Below are positions 43,530-51,529 of a stretch of DNA of 64,000 nt, piece by piece. The translations under genes were made by a program, and so were the position numbers. Each line of letters begins with the position of its first letter. Positions within the stretch are counted from its first letter, which is position 1. Source of the stretch: Bacillaceae bacterium JMAK1 (GTDB lineage: Bacteria; Bacillota; Bacilli; Bacillales; Marinococcaceae); the NCBI GenBank assembly GCA_012970285.1, contig JIBW01000007.1:248001-312000 (forward strand), given 5' to 3'. A model generated the notes under the pieces. That model was given only the letters and a program-made list of their open reading frames with translations. It was not told the DNA's origin and ran no database searches.

Positions 43530-44885
43530 CTACACTCTCTCAAGCTGTCGAAAGCCAAATAATAAGTTCTTACCGTTCCATTGAATTAAATGCTCCATCC
43601 CATACATGTGAAGAGTTAACATTTGCTCGCCGACCATTCGTGCTGGCACTTCTTGACCTTCTACGACGATGAACATCGCATTGTCTTTTTCAACAATCTC
43701 TAATGATTGTCCTTCGTTTGCTTTATAGGTACCGAGCATAAACTGCTTGCTTTCTTTTGATAGTTCTACATCTTCATAAGTGACTGTTGGTGTTTCAGGG
43801 CTCTCTCCGATGGCTACTTTTAAAGCACTCTCAAGTACAGAGGAAGCAGGCGCTCCGGCAATGTTTGTTAAACAAACTCCAGCAGTTTTCTCATCGGGTA
43901 GCACAGTGAGTTGTGCAGAGACCCCTTTAATACCCCCAGCATGCTCAAGTGTTCGTCGACCGAAGAAGTCGGTACGAATCATGATGCCATAACCGTAGTA
44001 GAGATCAGGTTCGATTTGTACGTGTTGCGTGGTGAGTTGTTTCAAACTATCTGCAGAAAGAATAGTAGCTTCGCTTTCAATTAATTGGTTTCCGAATGAA
44101 AGCATATCCTTAGCAGTTGATTTAACATACCCTGCTGACCACATTGTTGGTGCATCCCACCAAGTAGGCGATGCTTCAGTAAAAGCTTCGTTATCTTTTT
44201 GTTCCATCGTGTATAACATCGCAACATTTTCATATTCTTCGAGTTTCTTGGGAGAAAAGAACGTTCGTTTCATACCAGCTGGAGAAAAAATCTCATCTTG
44301 CATATAGTCCGCGTAAGAGTGACCGCTTACTCGTTCAATAATGTATCCGAGAATTGAGTATCCATCGTTGGAATAACTAAAGACTTCACCAGGATCAGCG
44401 AGTAGATGATAAGGTTTCGATCGCAAATATGAGAAAAACTCGTCCTCTGTATCAATGCTCGCCGAATTTACGTCTAAATGATCACTCATTGCTTTGAATT
44501 CTTCATCTGAAATGCTCTTCTTATTTGCATAAAAAAGAGTATCGAGTGGCGGAAGTCCATAAGTGTGCGTCATCATATGATGAATCGTCATGTCTTTCGA
44601 GCGTTGGTCTTCAGAAGCGGAGAATTCGGGTACATAAGTAGTGACTGTGTCGTGCACAGACAATTTTCCTTCTTCTTGTAGCTTCATAATCGCCATGCAT
44701 GTCATTACCTTCGTGACGCTGCCGATGCCAAAGATCGTATCTTCATCAATTGGCTGTTGTTCCTCTACGTTGCGGTAACCAAAGCTTTGTTGATACTTCG
44801 GATTCGAGAGTGCAACCATCGTTCCAGGTGTTTTGAATGCTTCTAAGAATGGTGTGACGTAGGATTCAAATGCGTTCATTTCCAT
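43530..44885 (-). CDS. Serine hydrolase, beta-lactamase/penicillin-binding-like family
   Basis: About 451 residues. Class C-type fold with SVTKV (Ser-x-x-Lys) near residue 58 and YSNDGYS (Tyr) near residue 150, then a C-terminal extension (VELSKESKQFMLGTYKANEGQ) typical of the DUF3471-like tail of such esterases. No signal peptide, so probably an intracellular esterase or D-amino peptidase rather than a true beta-lactamase. GGGAGG lies 9 nt before the ATG at 44885; the longer frame upstream lacks a site. Confidence 0.85.
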   Translation of the reverse strand: MEMNAFESYVTPFLEAFKTPGTMVALSNPKYQQSFGYRNVEEQQPIDEDTIFGIGSVTKVMTCMAIMKLQEEGKLSVHDTVTTYVPEFSASEDQRSKDMTIHHMMTHTYGLPPLDTLFYANKKSISDEEFKAMSDHLDVNSASIDTEDEFFSYLRSKPYHLLADPGEVFSYSNDGYSILGYIIERVSGHSYADYMQDEIFSPAGMKRTFFSPKKLEEYENVAMLYTMEQKDNEAFTEASPTWWDAPTMWSAGYVKSTAKDMLSFGNQLIESEATILSADSLKQLTTQHVQIEPDLYYGYGIMIRTDFFGRRTLEHAGGIKGVSAQLTVLPDEKTAGVCLTNIAGAPASSVLESALKVAIGESPETPTVTYEDVELSKESKQFMLGTYKANEGQSLEIVEKDNAMFIVVEGQEVPARMVGEQMLTLHMYGMEHLIQWNGKNLLFGFRQLERV

Positions 44886-44998
44886 ACAATCATTCCTCCC
44901 TTTACTTGTTAGTACGTTTTGAATTGGAAAAAGGTTCAAATAAAATTATAGTCGTTTTGATACCCAATGTAGAGATTGCATTTGTTAGGAATGTCACA

Positions 44999-45628
44999 TT
45001 AAGTGTGAATGCTTGTTCCTTTATGTGTTCGATATAACGCTGCCACTACGTTCATGAGCCATTTTGGTAATTTAGAAGGAAAATAAGCTTTATGATAGTA
45101 CCTGTAATAGCCTGTCTTTAGGTCGTTCCACTGCTCACATGGTTTAGACTGAGAGAAACGCGCGATATCAATAATACACACGTCACCACGTTTTGTAATG
45201 ATTAGGTTGTGTAGGTGAATATCCGATGGATTAAGCCCACGGTTACGAGCGAATAACAGGGCATCATCGACTTGTTTCACATGCTCAGGTAGAATAGGGA
45301 CTCCTTCTTGTAAACATTGAAAAAACGTTTTCCCCTCAATGTAATCGAGAACAATGTAGTTATGACCAACTTCATAGAGCTTAGGATAACGAGGATCTCC
45401 TGCGACTTTCTTATAATTTATCTGTTCGTTTTTTGCAACATGTTGATAAGGTGGATAATACACTTTTATTACACGTTTTTGTTCTTTAATCTTAAACACG
45501 ACAGCACTTCTTCCAATTCCACAAATTGATAAATCTGGATGGGCGCTTGCCGCTATATAGGATGATCTTAGTTGTTTGAAAGTGACGCTACTCGCGTATT
45601 GCTCGTAATCTATAGCTAGGCACACCAT
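44999..45628 (-). CDS. Small Ser/Thr protein kinase-like protein (YrzF/Bud32-like outline)
   Basis: 209 residues, essentially one kinase domain. Visible elements: glycine loop GIGRSAVVF, ATP Lys in RVIKVYYP, Glu in KNEQINYK, hinge LDYIEGKTF, catalytic loop SDIHLHNLII with Asp and Asn five apart, and metal-binding Asp in CIIDIARF. All catalytic positions are kept, so it may be active. Its ATG shares a base with the stop of the 41-residue peptide gene (TAATG), so both are in one transcript behind the manganese riboswitch. Such small kinases often use Mn, which may be relevant. Substrate unknown. Confidence 0.85.
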   Translation of the reverse strand: MVCLAIDYEQYASSVTFKQLRSSYIAASAHPDLSICGIGRSAVVFKIKEQKRVIKVYYPPYQHVAKNEQINYKKVAGDPRYPKLYEVGHNYIVLDYIEGKTFFQCLQEGVPILPEHVKQVDDALLFARNRGLNPSDIHLHNLIITKRGDVCIIDIARFSQSKPCEQWNDLKTGYYRYYHKAYFPSKLPKWLMNVVAALYRTHKGTSIHT

Positions 45629-45753
45629 TATCTTTTCTTCGTCTCATTTCTTTTTTCTAGTTCCTTTTTAACGAAGGGAACGACGTGCTTTTGTGCCTCT
45701 TTAATTCCTTGACGAACGGCTTTTGACTTAAGTAGCTTCATTAGCTTACTCAT
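45628..45753 (-). CDS. 41-residue basic peptide controlled by the manganese riboswitch
   Basis: Encodes MSKLMKLLKSKAVRQGIKEA... ending in EKRNETKKR: about one third Lys/Arg, no Cys, no membrane segment, likely an amphipathic helix. AAAGGAG with 8-nt spacing supports the ATG, which lies 38 bases after the riboswitch terminator stem. A longer frame running up to 46005 reads through the riboswitch and terminator, has no ribosome site and is rejected. The stop overlaps the kinase start. I do not recognise a family. The riboswitch should switch this gene on when manganese is high. Confidence 0.7.
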   Translation of the reverse strand: MSKLMKLLKSKAVRQGIKEAQKHVVPFVKKELEKRNETKKR

Positions 45754-45790
45754 TGAACAGGCTCCTTTACGAATGGCGGCAAAGGAATAC

Positions 45791-45913
45791 AAAAAGAGAC
45801 CTTTGCCCACCGTTGGATGGACAAAGGTCTCGCAAGCAACAAAATCGTTGCCAGCAGTGCCGAGGATTTCTCCCGTAATGACGACAGTTGCTTTTATGCT
45901 ACTCCCCTTTGGG
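45791..45913 (-). ncRNA. yybP-ykoY manganese riboswitch with terminator
   Basis: Read on the minus strand the RNA has the yybP-ykoY landmarks: CAAAGGGGAGTAGC at the 5-prime side, GTCGTCATTACGGG, CCTCGGCACTGCTGGCAAC, and GCGAGACCTTTG at the 3-prime side. P1 pairs CAAAGG (45911-45906) with CCTTTG (45827-45822). The same CCTTTG strand is part of GAGACCTTTG/CAAAGGTCTC (45831-45822 with 45805-45796), a terminator followed by TTTTT. Manganese-stabilised P1 should prevent the terminator, so expression turns on with Mn. Downstream are the 41-residue peptide and the kinase gene. Confidence 0.93.
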
Positions 45914-45936
45914 ATGACGCGTTTCATGTTAAAATT

Positions 45937-45965
45937 AGTATAAGGGTGCTTTGTCGTCAAGGCAA
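45937..45965 (-). promoter_or_regulatory. Sigma-A promoter of the manganese riboswitch transcript
   Basis: On the minus strand TTGCCT (45965-45960), 17-bp spacer, TATACT (45942-45937), a little upstream of the aptamer. A TTGACG at 45960-45955 offers an alternative -35 with TAATTT. Confidence 0.6.
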
Positions 45966-46059
45966 TGCTTTCCATAACTTTACATGAGTCACCGCAATCA
46001 CCCATGAAATCTTAATATAATCTATAAAAAGTTCGTTTAATCATAAAGGAGGAGGAAGC

Positions 46060-46656
46060 ATGAATCATTACCCACCGGTTAATTATTACGATGAACGAAT
46101 CTATCACATTGATGAACAGATCTGTGCCCTATTGCATCAGCGTAAGGCGATGACCAATAACAATCCTGGATGCCCTCCATTGAATGATGTGCGAGAATGG
46201 GCCGACCGGTTTCATCTAGCGCAACGCTTTTTGGAATTGTTGTTTAAGGATGCTTGGGACGAAGAAAGGTATCGCCCTCAAATTGAGCCTAAAGAATTTA
46301 GAAAATACTTACCATTAATGAAGTGGTTCGAGAAAGATGATTATGTGTATTCGACGACTTATGTGGCTCAATACACAAATGCCAGCGTGATTAAGTTAAC
46401 AGTGGACTGGGATACGAGTAATGAAGAGCGAGGCTTTATATCATCAAAAGTTTCTCATTTGGAATTGGACATTGGAAAGGGCTATAAAGTTAGAAGAAAG
46501 GGTGGGGGTGGAACGCAAGGACACCGACATTACGAATATGTTGTTACACCGGCCTTACCAGATGACTTATCTCAATTAACACTAGTCATTCAAGAATATC
46601 GGGATTTTTATAAACAGACACCTACAGATTTAATTATTAAGTGGGAGTTGTCTTAG
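46060..46656 (+). CDS. Hypothetical protein
   Basis: 198 residues. AAAGGAGGAGG precedes the ATG, so it is surely translated. The N-terminal segment YHIDEQICALLHQRKAM resembles the first helix of chorismate-mutase-like proteins, but nothing else does. The rest is mixed charged and aromatic (YVAQYTNASVIKLTVDWDTS, a beta-type region) without membrane helices. I cannot assign a function. It is divergent from the manganese riboswitch operon. Confidence 0.75.
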   Translation: MNHYPPVNYYDERIYHIDEQICALLHQRKAMTNNNPGCPPLNDVREWADRFHLAQRFLELLFKDAWDEERYRPQIEPKEFRKYLPLMKWFEKDDYVYSTTYVAQYTNASVIKLTVDWDTSNEERGFISSKVSHLELDIGKGYKVRRKGGGGTQGHRHYEYVVTPALPDDLSQLTLVIQEYRDFYKQTPTDLIIKWELS

Positions 46657-46748
46657 ACGATTTATGTATTCCTAAATGCTTTAATATATCTATAAATTAA
46701 GAGTGAAATGATAATTTAGAATATCGTTGTATAGGGGTGAACTAATTG

Positions 46749-47087
46749 ATGAACGTGGATCTCTCTTACGAAGAGTTAAGAAGAATATCGAAGAAACGTA
46801 CGTTTCTAACTATACCTCTATCCACTATCATTGTTGTCGCGATTGGTTATTTTCTAATTTATTTTCAATTACCTCCTTTTCGATATTTACTATTCTTTTT
46901 CGTATTCACATACATCGGAACAACACTCGGTTGGATGTTTAGGTCAGAAGAAAGAAACGTAGAGTTGGAACGCCGATGGATAGAGAAGAAAGCGAGAAAA
47001 ACGAAAAGGAGAAAAATCATTGAATTCATACTCATCTGGTCGGCAGTCATTGTTAGTATACGTTTAATCGTCTACATTCTTGGCTAA
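46749..47087 (+). CDS. Hypothetical membrane protein with three helices
   Basis: About 112 residues: two hydrophobic helices after a short charged N-terminus (TIPLSTIIVVAIGYFLIYFQ region), a long basic amphipathic middle (RRWIEKKARKTKRRK) and a third helix at the C-terminus. AGGGGTG precedes the ATG at 46749. No family recognised. Confidence 0.6.
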   Translation: MNVDLSYEELRRISKKRTFLTIPLSTIIVVAIGYFLIYFQLPPFRYLLFFFVFTYIGTTLGWMFRSEERNVELERRWIEKKARKTKRRKIIEFILIWSAVIVSIRLIVYILG

Positions 47088-47102
47088 TTCGGTTGAACAA
47101 AC

Positions 47103-47855
47103 TTACGTATTGCTAAGCGACTCGTTTAAAGGCACGTGAACCATCGATTTCCGGTACCATTGAAAACAAAACGCTCCGATCAGACATGCATCAATGAGAT
47201 CTCCTCCATAGTACATGAAAACTGCACCTTGTTTTGCATCAGCTATTGGAACACCGGGAAGTGACGCTGAGTAAATGATTTTTGAAAGTATAGAGTGCAA
47301 AGTGAAACCAAGGATCATAACGAGTGCCCGAAAGCGAAAGGAAAAGCGGTGGGGGACAGGATCAATATAAAGGACGGAAGATGTAAAAACAAAGCCAGCA
47401 GTAAAAAGGTGAACATGTACGGCTACATTAACAATACTAAACGTGTGCATCCATTCAAACAAGATCGTTTGATACAAGATCCAAAGCCCTCCGAAGTTCA
47501 ATAGCATGGCAACAAAAGGATGTGTCACAAAGCTGACGAAACGTAGCTTCAACAGTCGTGTTAGGAATCGAGCAAAGGAAACCGGTAAGGTTCTTAACAG
47601 TAAGGTGATTGGTGCACTTAAGACGAGGAGTAGTGGGGCAAGCATACCGAGAAGTAAATGAACGAACATGTGAACTTGAAAGTTATGATGGCTTTGCGCG
47701 TGAAAGGATAAAGCGACAGAGATTGAGCAAATGCCAGCTGCAAACAAGGCATAGCGGGAAATTGGCCAGTTACGTAGCCTCGCGGATTGACTTGTGCGGA
47801 TTCCACACCAACAATAAAGCATGATCGTGACGACGGTTACGAGCAAAAGCATCAT
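47103..47855 (-). CDS. CtaG-family cytochrome c oxidase assembly/membrane protein
   Basis: 250 residues with six to seven membrane helices. The His-rich segments SFHAQSHHNFQVHMFVHLLLGMLAPLLL (residues 50-78) and VHVHLFTAGFVF, FTLHSILSK, YYGGDLIDACLIG are typical of the caa3-type oxidase factor CtaG family, possibly copper-related. The gene overlaps the DUF2243 gene by 4 bases. No oxidase genes are nearby, so the partner is elsewhere. Confidence 0.88.
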   Translation of the reverse strand: MMLLLVTVVTIMLYCWCGIRTSQSARLRNWPISRYALFAAGICSISVALSFHAQSHHNFQVHMFVHLLLGMLAPLLLVLSAPITLLLRTLPVSFARFLTRLLKLRFVSFVTHPFVAMLLNFGGLWILYQTILFEWMHTFSIVNVAVHVHLFTAGFVFTSSVLYIDPVPHRFSFRFRALVMILGFTLHSILSKIIYSASLPGVPIADAKQGAVFMYYGGDLIDACLIGAFCFQWYRKSMVHVPLNESLSNT

Positions 47856-48295
47856 ATCGATCCTCGTCGTGTTTGTAGTGTGAGGAAGCTACCTAGAATA
47901 ATCATAGAAACGGCAACAACGCCCCAGATCCAATCATAAACAGCGACATTTTCTACGTAACGAATTTGATGAATTCTCATCAATTTATGCTGAACAACCC
48001 CATCATAGAGCTGAAAGACGCCAGCGCCTAGAAAAACGCCACCTAACCATCGTTTTAGCCAAAAGCTGTGATTTTTTCTAAGACCAGCGAGCATAAATAA
48101 CGAAGCGATCGTTGAAAACCAACTAAAGGCATGAAACAACCCATCTGATACGAGACCAACATCGGTCGTAGACTTGTCATAAAAGTGATGCCAGTGAAGC
48201 AGTTGATGAAATAAGACTTCGTCAATAAATGCAACCATACCGAGTCCAAAAAGCAAACCAGACCATAAATTATAAATAGCCGATGTTCGAGTCAT
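47852..48295 (-). CDS. DUF2243 membrane protein
   Basis: About 147 residues, four membrane helices with conserved histidines (IDEVLFHQLLHWHHFYD, GLFHAFSWF, QLYDGVVQHKLMRIHQIRY). DUF2243 genes are regularly found beside CtaG-like genes, as here, which suggests a shared role at the membrane, perhaps with metal or heme. GGGAGG favours the second ATG at 48295. Function unknown. Confidence 0.85.
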   Translation of the reverse strand: MTRTSAIYNLWSGLLFGLGMVAFIDEVLFHQLLHWHHFYDKSTTDVGLVSDGLFHAFSWFSTIASLFMLAGLRKNHSFWLKRWLGGVFLGAGVFQLYDGVVQHKLMRIHQIRYVENVAVYDWIWGVVAVSMIILGSFLTLQTRRGSI

Positions 48296-48352
48296 CATAA
48301 TCCTCCCGTTTACTAATGCAGTTAGGCTTTGTTAGAAACAGGAAGATTATTC

Positions 48353-48529
48353 TTATAGATAGCAAGACGCTAAGTCCTGAAACTCAGCATTTCTGTGAGT
48401 TGCTTCTCCTAGGCCAACAGTTGTTACCTGTTCTGGTAATGTGAGATCATTAATTTTTAGTGCGTAACCTTCTACTTCACGAACAGCTGAGTGACAGCAT
48501 GCTACTAACAACAAAAGAAATCTTTTCAA
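48353..48529 (-). pseudogene. Remnant of an erythromycin-esterase-family gene
   Basis: A 58-codon frame with TTG start after AGGAGTGA. It has a short signal-like N-terminus (KRFLLLLVACC), then YALKINDLTLPEQVTTVGLGEATHRNAEFQDL, which is the N-terminal signature of erythromycin-esterase/succinoglycan-synthesis proteins (GEATH). The frame stops 14 residues after that motif, and the rest of the roughly 400-residue domain is absent before the DUF2243 gene. It is probably a decayed, truncated gene. The remainder of 48299-48678 holds nothing else I can support. Confidence 0.65.
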
Positions 48530-48678
48530 TCGTTATCACTCCTATAGTAGGTTAAACAAATTTTACTGATCGGAGTTTAAATGTTCACTAACCACAGTTT
48601 AAATTTTAGTTAAGTTGCGCGTGGTGTGTTCAATTTTTGCTATCATTTCACAGTATCAATTTAAAGGGGGAATCCCAC

Positions 48679-49062
48679 ATGACTCACAACTTAAGTTTAT
48701 ATCACGTGCCTTTTCAGTCGATTGTGCATCAGGCCAAAACAGTCGAAGTAAGATTAAACGATCAGGAAGTAAGTACAGTTATAGTTGGTGATCACATTCG
48801 ATTTTTTCTTGAAGACGACCCAGCAAGAACTGTTTTGTGCAAGGTGACGACTCTTGAATCATATATTTCATTCCTCGCCTTATACAAAGACGTTGCGTTT
48901 GAGCAAATGGATTGTAACGGATGGACAATAGACGAGATGATGAATGCAACGTATAAATTGTATACACCTGAAGAAGAGAAAGCATACGGTGCCTTAGCGA
49001 TCGGTATCGAGGTTGTTGATGTAGACAAACAGCAGAGTGAGGGAAACGATAATGGAGATTAG
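48679..49062 (+). CDS. ASCH/PUA-like domain protein
   Basis: About 127 residues. HVPFQSIVHQAKTVEVRLNDQEVSTVIVGDHIRFF near the start (residues 10-45) follows the ASCH pattern (K/R-E-R-x-L-x-D, then GD-x-I-x-F), with later YISFLALYKDVAF and LYTPEEEKAYGALAIGI. ASCH proteins bind RNA or act as small amidohydrolases. AAAGGGGG lies before the ATG at 48679; upstream codons are not supported. Overlaps the acetyltransferase gene by 11 bases. Confidence 0.8.
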   Translation: MTHNLSLYHVPFQSIVHQAKTVEVRLNDQEVSTVIVGDHIRFFLEDDPARTVLCKVTTLESYISFLALYKDVAFEQMDCNGWTIDEMMNATYKLYTPEEEKAYGALAIGIEVVDVDKQQSEGNDNGD

Positions 49063-49486
49063 CGCTTTAAAACAGGATGACTTAGATACACTCATCGACA
49101 TTTGGTACGAAGGTTCAGTACAGTCACATGGCTTTATTGACGAGGCATATTGGATGTCGCAAAAGCAAGCAATGAAAGAAACGTATTTGCCGCAATCAAC
49201 GACGTATGTCATTCGTGATCAATCTTACATTGTCGGGTTCATATCAATGGTCAATCACGTCATTGCAGCACTCTTTGTAGATGTTACGAAACAAAAGAAA
49301 GGGTACGGAAAAGAGCTACTAAACTTTGCCAAGCAACATAACGATGTTGTAACACTGCAAGTCTATAAGAAAAACAGATCAGCAATTCAGTTTTACGAGA
49401 AGCACGGTTTTCTCGTGAAAAATGAATCGATCGACGAGCACACTAATGAGAGCGAATACGTTCTTGAATGGCGGAAAGACTCATAA
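49052..49486 (+). CDS. GNAT-family N-acetyltransferase
   Basis: About 144 residues. Acetyl-CoA-binding region VTKQKKGYGKELLNFAKQH and the C-terminal KNRSAIQFYEKHGF are typical of GNAT proteins similar to YjaB. GAGGG lies before the ATG at 49052, inside the end of the ASCH gene, so the two are coupled. Substrate unknown. Confidence 0.88.
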   Translation: MEISALKQDDLDTLIDIWYEGSVQSHGFIDEAYWMSQKQAMKETYLPQSTTYVIRDQSYIVGFISMVNHVIAALFVDVTKQKKGYGKELLNFAKQHNDVVTLQVYKKNRSAIQFYEKHGFLVKNESIDEHTNESEYVLEWRKDS

Positions 49487-49508
49487 TCGGGAAGGGGAGA
49501 AGAACGAG

Positions 49509-49817
49509 ATGAGTTCGAAAGTGAATCTTGTGTCGAATCTCGCTACCTTATTCGCATGTAGTTATCTAGTGCTGTTCTTTTCAACTGGTCTGGCGTTCCT
49601 TGCCGAAGTTCTTCCTTGGGTGACGCTCTTTCTTTGTTTAACACTATCGGTAAGCGGTTTTGTGATGTCACTTTGGGCATTTAGTAAAGGAGAGAACGGA
49701 TTCAAGTTATCGCAAAATTTACTAACGGCAACGGTTTGTTTTGTGCTGGTTGTGTTTACAGGCTTTGTATTCTTCATGTCAGAAGGCGGGTTCTCACCGT
49801 TAATAGGGACTATTTAA
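49509..49817 (+). CDS. Small hypothetical membrane protein
   Basis: About 102 residues, three hydrophobic helices, no charged domain. AAGGGGAGAAG precedes the ATG at 49509. Follows the acetyltransferase gene closely and ends 4 bases into the convergent SdpI-like gene. No family recognised. Confidence 0.6.
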   Translation: MSSKVNLVSNLATLFACSYLVLFFSTGLAFLAEVLPWVTLFLCLTLSVSGFVMSLWAFSKGENGFKLSQNLLTATVCFVLVVFTGFVFFMSEGGFSPLIGTI

Positions 49818-50155
49818 AGCGAACGTTTGTATATCCATTCAGTGATGAACGTATGAAGTAATGAAATGACGATCGCAAAAGAAGAAGCTGTGATCCAAAT
49901 CGCTGCTGTAGTTGCAGAGAATTCTGGAATCAACAAAGGAATAAAGCTAATAAGACACACCACCGTTGAGATGACTATCATTTTCTTAGCGCCCCGTTTG
50001 TTTTTAGCATACCAATCTGAATCGCACTCATAAATGTTAGGGATTATCCCATAAAAGTAATTCGGCTTAATTTTTTCATAATAGAGAGGTAAGCTTACAC
50101 CTACGAATAAAATGCCTAAAAGAAGCGTAACTGAAGTTGCGATTATGTTGTGCAT
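49814..50155 (-). CDS. SdpI-family membrane protein
   Basis: 113 residues, three membrane helices. YYEKIKPNYFYGIIPNIYECDSDWYAKNKRGAKKMI (residues 25-60) fits the SdpI/YhfL signature (KIKPN-x-x-YGI ... W-x-x-N-x-x-G-x-K). The type member is the immunity protein for the SdpC toxin, but no toxin gene is adjacent; most homologues have unknown roles. The GGAGG site precedes the ATG. Confidence 0.8.
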   Translation of the reverse strand: MHNIIATSVTLLLGILFVGVSLPLYYEKIKPNYFYGIIPNIYECDSDWYAKNKRGAKKMIVISTVVCLISFIPLLIPEFSATTAAIWITASSFAIVISLLHTFITEWIYKRSL

Positions 50156-50198
50156 CAGGACCTCCTTTTAATTTGATTTTAAAGAGAGTGGGAGAAAA

Positions 50199-50642
50199 AT
50201 GACATTTCAATCTAGAATTGACAAACGTTTTGTCGCTTTCATCATCTTAGTCATGTTAAGTGTCGTCTGCTTTGCTGGTGGTACATTGCTATTTAGTGCC
50301 ACAACAATTTGGGAATGGTTGCCGTTCATCTTTTTAGTCGTGGTCGTTTCACTTTGTTTTTGGATGTTGGGGACGGTGAAGTATGTAGTCATGGCGCAGA
50401 AATTAATAGTACGAGCGGGACCTGTTAAAAGTACGATTCCATATCAAAAGATTAACCGCATTGAGCGCTTTCGAGGTATGGGATATACTTCTGGTGGATA
50501 CAAGTTTCATCTGGCAGGAGATGGGCTTGAAATCTATTATTCTACCGGTCTGCTTGGTAGTGTCCGGATCTCACCCCAACAAGATGAGCGATTTATTAAA
50601 GAGATTCGTAAGCATTTGAGCAATGATTCAATTTATCTCTAA
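50199..50642 (+). CDS. Bacterial PH-domain membrane protein
   Basis: 147 residues: two N-terminal membrane helices followed by a PH-like domain (VMAQKLIVRAGPVKSTIPYQKINRIERFRGM, residues 65-96; then GDGLEIYYSTG). Fits the bPH_4 (DUF1200) family. GAGAGTGGGAG lies before the ATG. Role unknown, probably lipid- or protein-binding at the membrane. Confidence 0.8.
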   Translation: MTFQSRIDKRFVAFIILVMLSVVCFAGGTLLFSATTIWEWLPFIFLVVVVSLCFWMLGTVKYVVMAQKLIVRAGPVKSTIPYQKINRIERFRGMGYTSGGYKFHLAGDGLEIYYSTGLLGSVRISPQQDERFIKEIRKHLSNDSIYL

Positions 50643-50736
50643 TTCATTAATAGAAAGAAAATAAAAAATAATAAGTTATATAATCATCTTATCATAATAA
50701 CCCTTCCATCCATTGAACGAGAGAGGCGGATTGAAC

Positions 50737-51513
50737 ATGGAACACAAGTTTTCACAGCGAGTAGAAGATTATGTGAAGTATCGTCCAACCTATCCACGTG
50801 AAGCAATTGATTATTTATATGAACATAAGATTGTTGCAGATCATTCAACGGTAGCCGATATTGGAGCGGGAACTGGTATATTTTCTAAGTTGCTCGTTGA
50901 ACGAGGGACGCATGTGATTGCTGTAGAGCCTGACCCTGTTATGCGCAATGCATCAATGAAAGCAATCGGAGACGATCAAGCATTCAACACGACGGCAGGT
51001 TCTGCTGAAACGACCGGCTTAGAAGATCAATCCGTTGATGTGATTACGTGTGCACAGTCTTTTCATTGGTTCGATCGAGCAGCAGTTAAAGAAGAATTTA
51101 GGCGAATACTAAAACCTGGTGGGAATGTCGCTCTCATTTGGAATAAGCGCCAAGTAACAGGAGCGCCTTTTATGGAGGAATTAGAAAAGTTGTGGTTCCG
51201 TTTTGGAATTAATTACTCCAAAGTCAATCATAAAAACATTGGTGACGATGACTTGCAGGCATTTTTTGCCGATAACACGATGCATAAAGCACGTTTTCAG
51301 ATGCAGCAAACGTTTGATTTTGAAGGGTTACGTGGAAGGGTCAAGTCATCATCGTACACACCGATGCCTGAACATGAGAACTATGAATCGATGATGAGTG
51401 AGCTACAAAGTCTTTTTGACCGATATGAGAAAGGTGGTAAAGTTCCGTTCTTATATGAAACAGAGTTGTTTTGGGGTCGAGTCGATCGTACAGAAGTAGA
51501 GGTTAAATTGTAA
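50737..51513 (+). CDS. Class I SAM-dependent methyltransferase
   Basis: About 258 residues. SAM-binding motif I VADIGAGTGIFSKLL, acidic EPD after strand 2, and post-I SVDVITCAQSFHWFD, matching the methyltransferase type 11/trans-aconitate-like group. The ATG at 50737 follows GAGAGGCGG. It is followed 16 bases later by a DinB-like gene. Substrate unknown. Confidence 0.88.
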   Translation: MEHKFSQRVEDYVKYRPTYPREAIDYLYEHKIVADHSTVADIGAGTGIFSKLLVERGTHVIAVEPDPVMRNASMKAIGDDQAFNTTAGSAETTGLEDQSVDVITCAQSFHWFDRAAVKEEFRRILKPGGNVALIWNKRQVTGAPFMEELEKLWFRFGINYSKVNHKNIGDDDLQAFFADNTMHKARFQMQQTFDFEGLRGRVKSSSYTPMPEHENYESMMSELQSLFDRYEKGGKVPFLYETELFWGRVDRTEVEVKL

Positions 51514-51529
51514 AAGAGGGTGGTCATGG

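Noticed and set aside
43530-44885. True beta-lactamase resistance gene
   Set aside because: The Ser-x-x-Lys and Tyr motifs fit the broad family, but there is no signal peptide and the C-terminal extension is typical of esterase-like members.
45754-46005. N-terminal extension of the 41-residue peptide to a 125-residue protein
   Set aside because: The extension reads through the manganese riboswitch and its terminator and has no ribosome site; the internal ATG at 45753 has AAAGGAG at the right distance.
49814-50155. Sdp-type toxin/immunity locus
   Set aside because: An SdpI-like protein is present, but no sdpC, sdpAB or SdpR-like gene lies nearby, so an immunity function is not supported.
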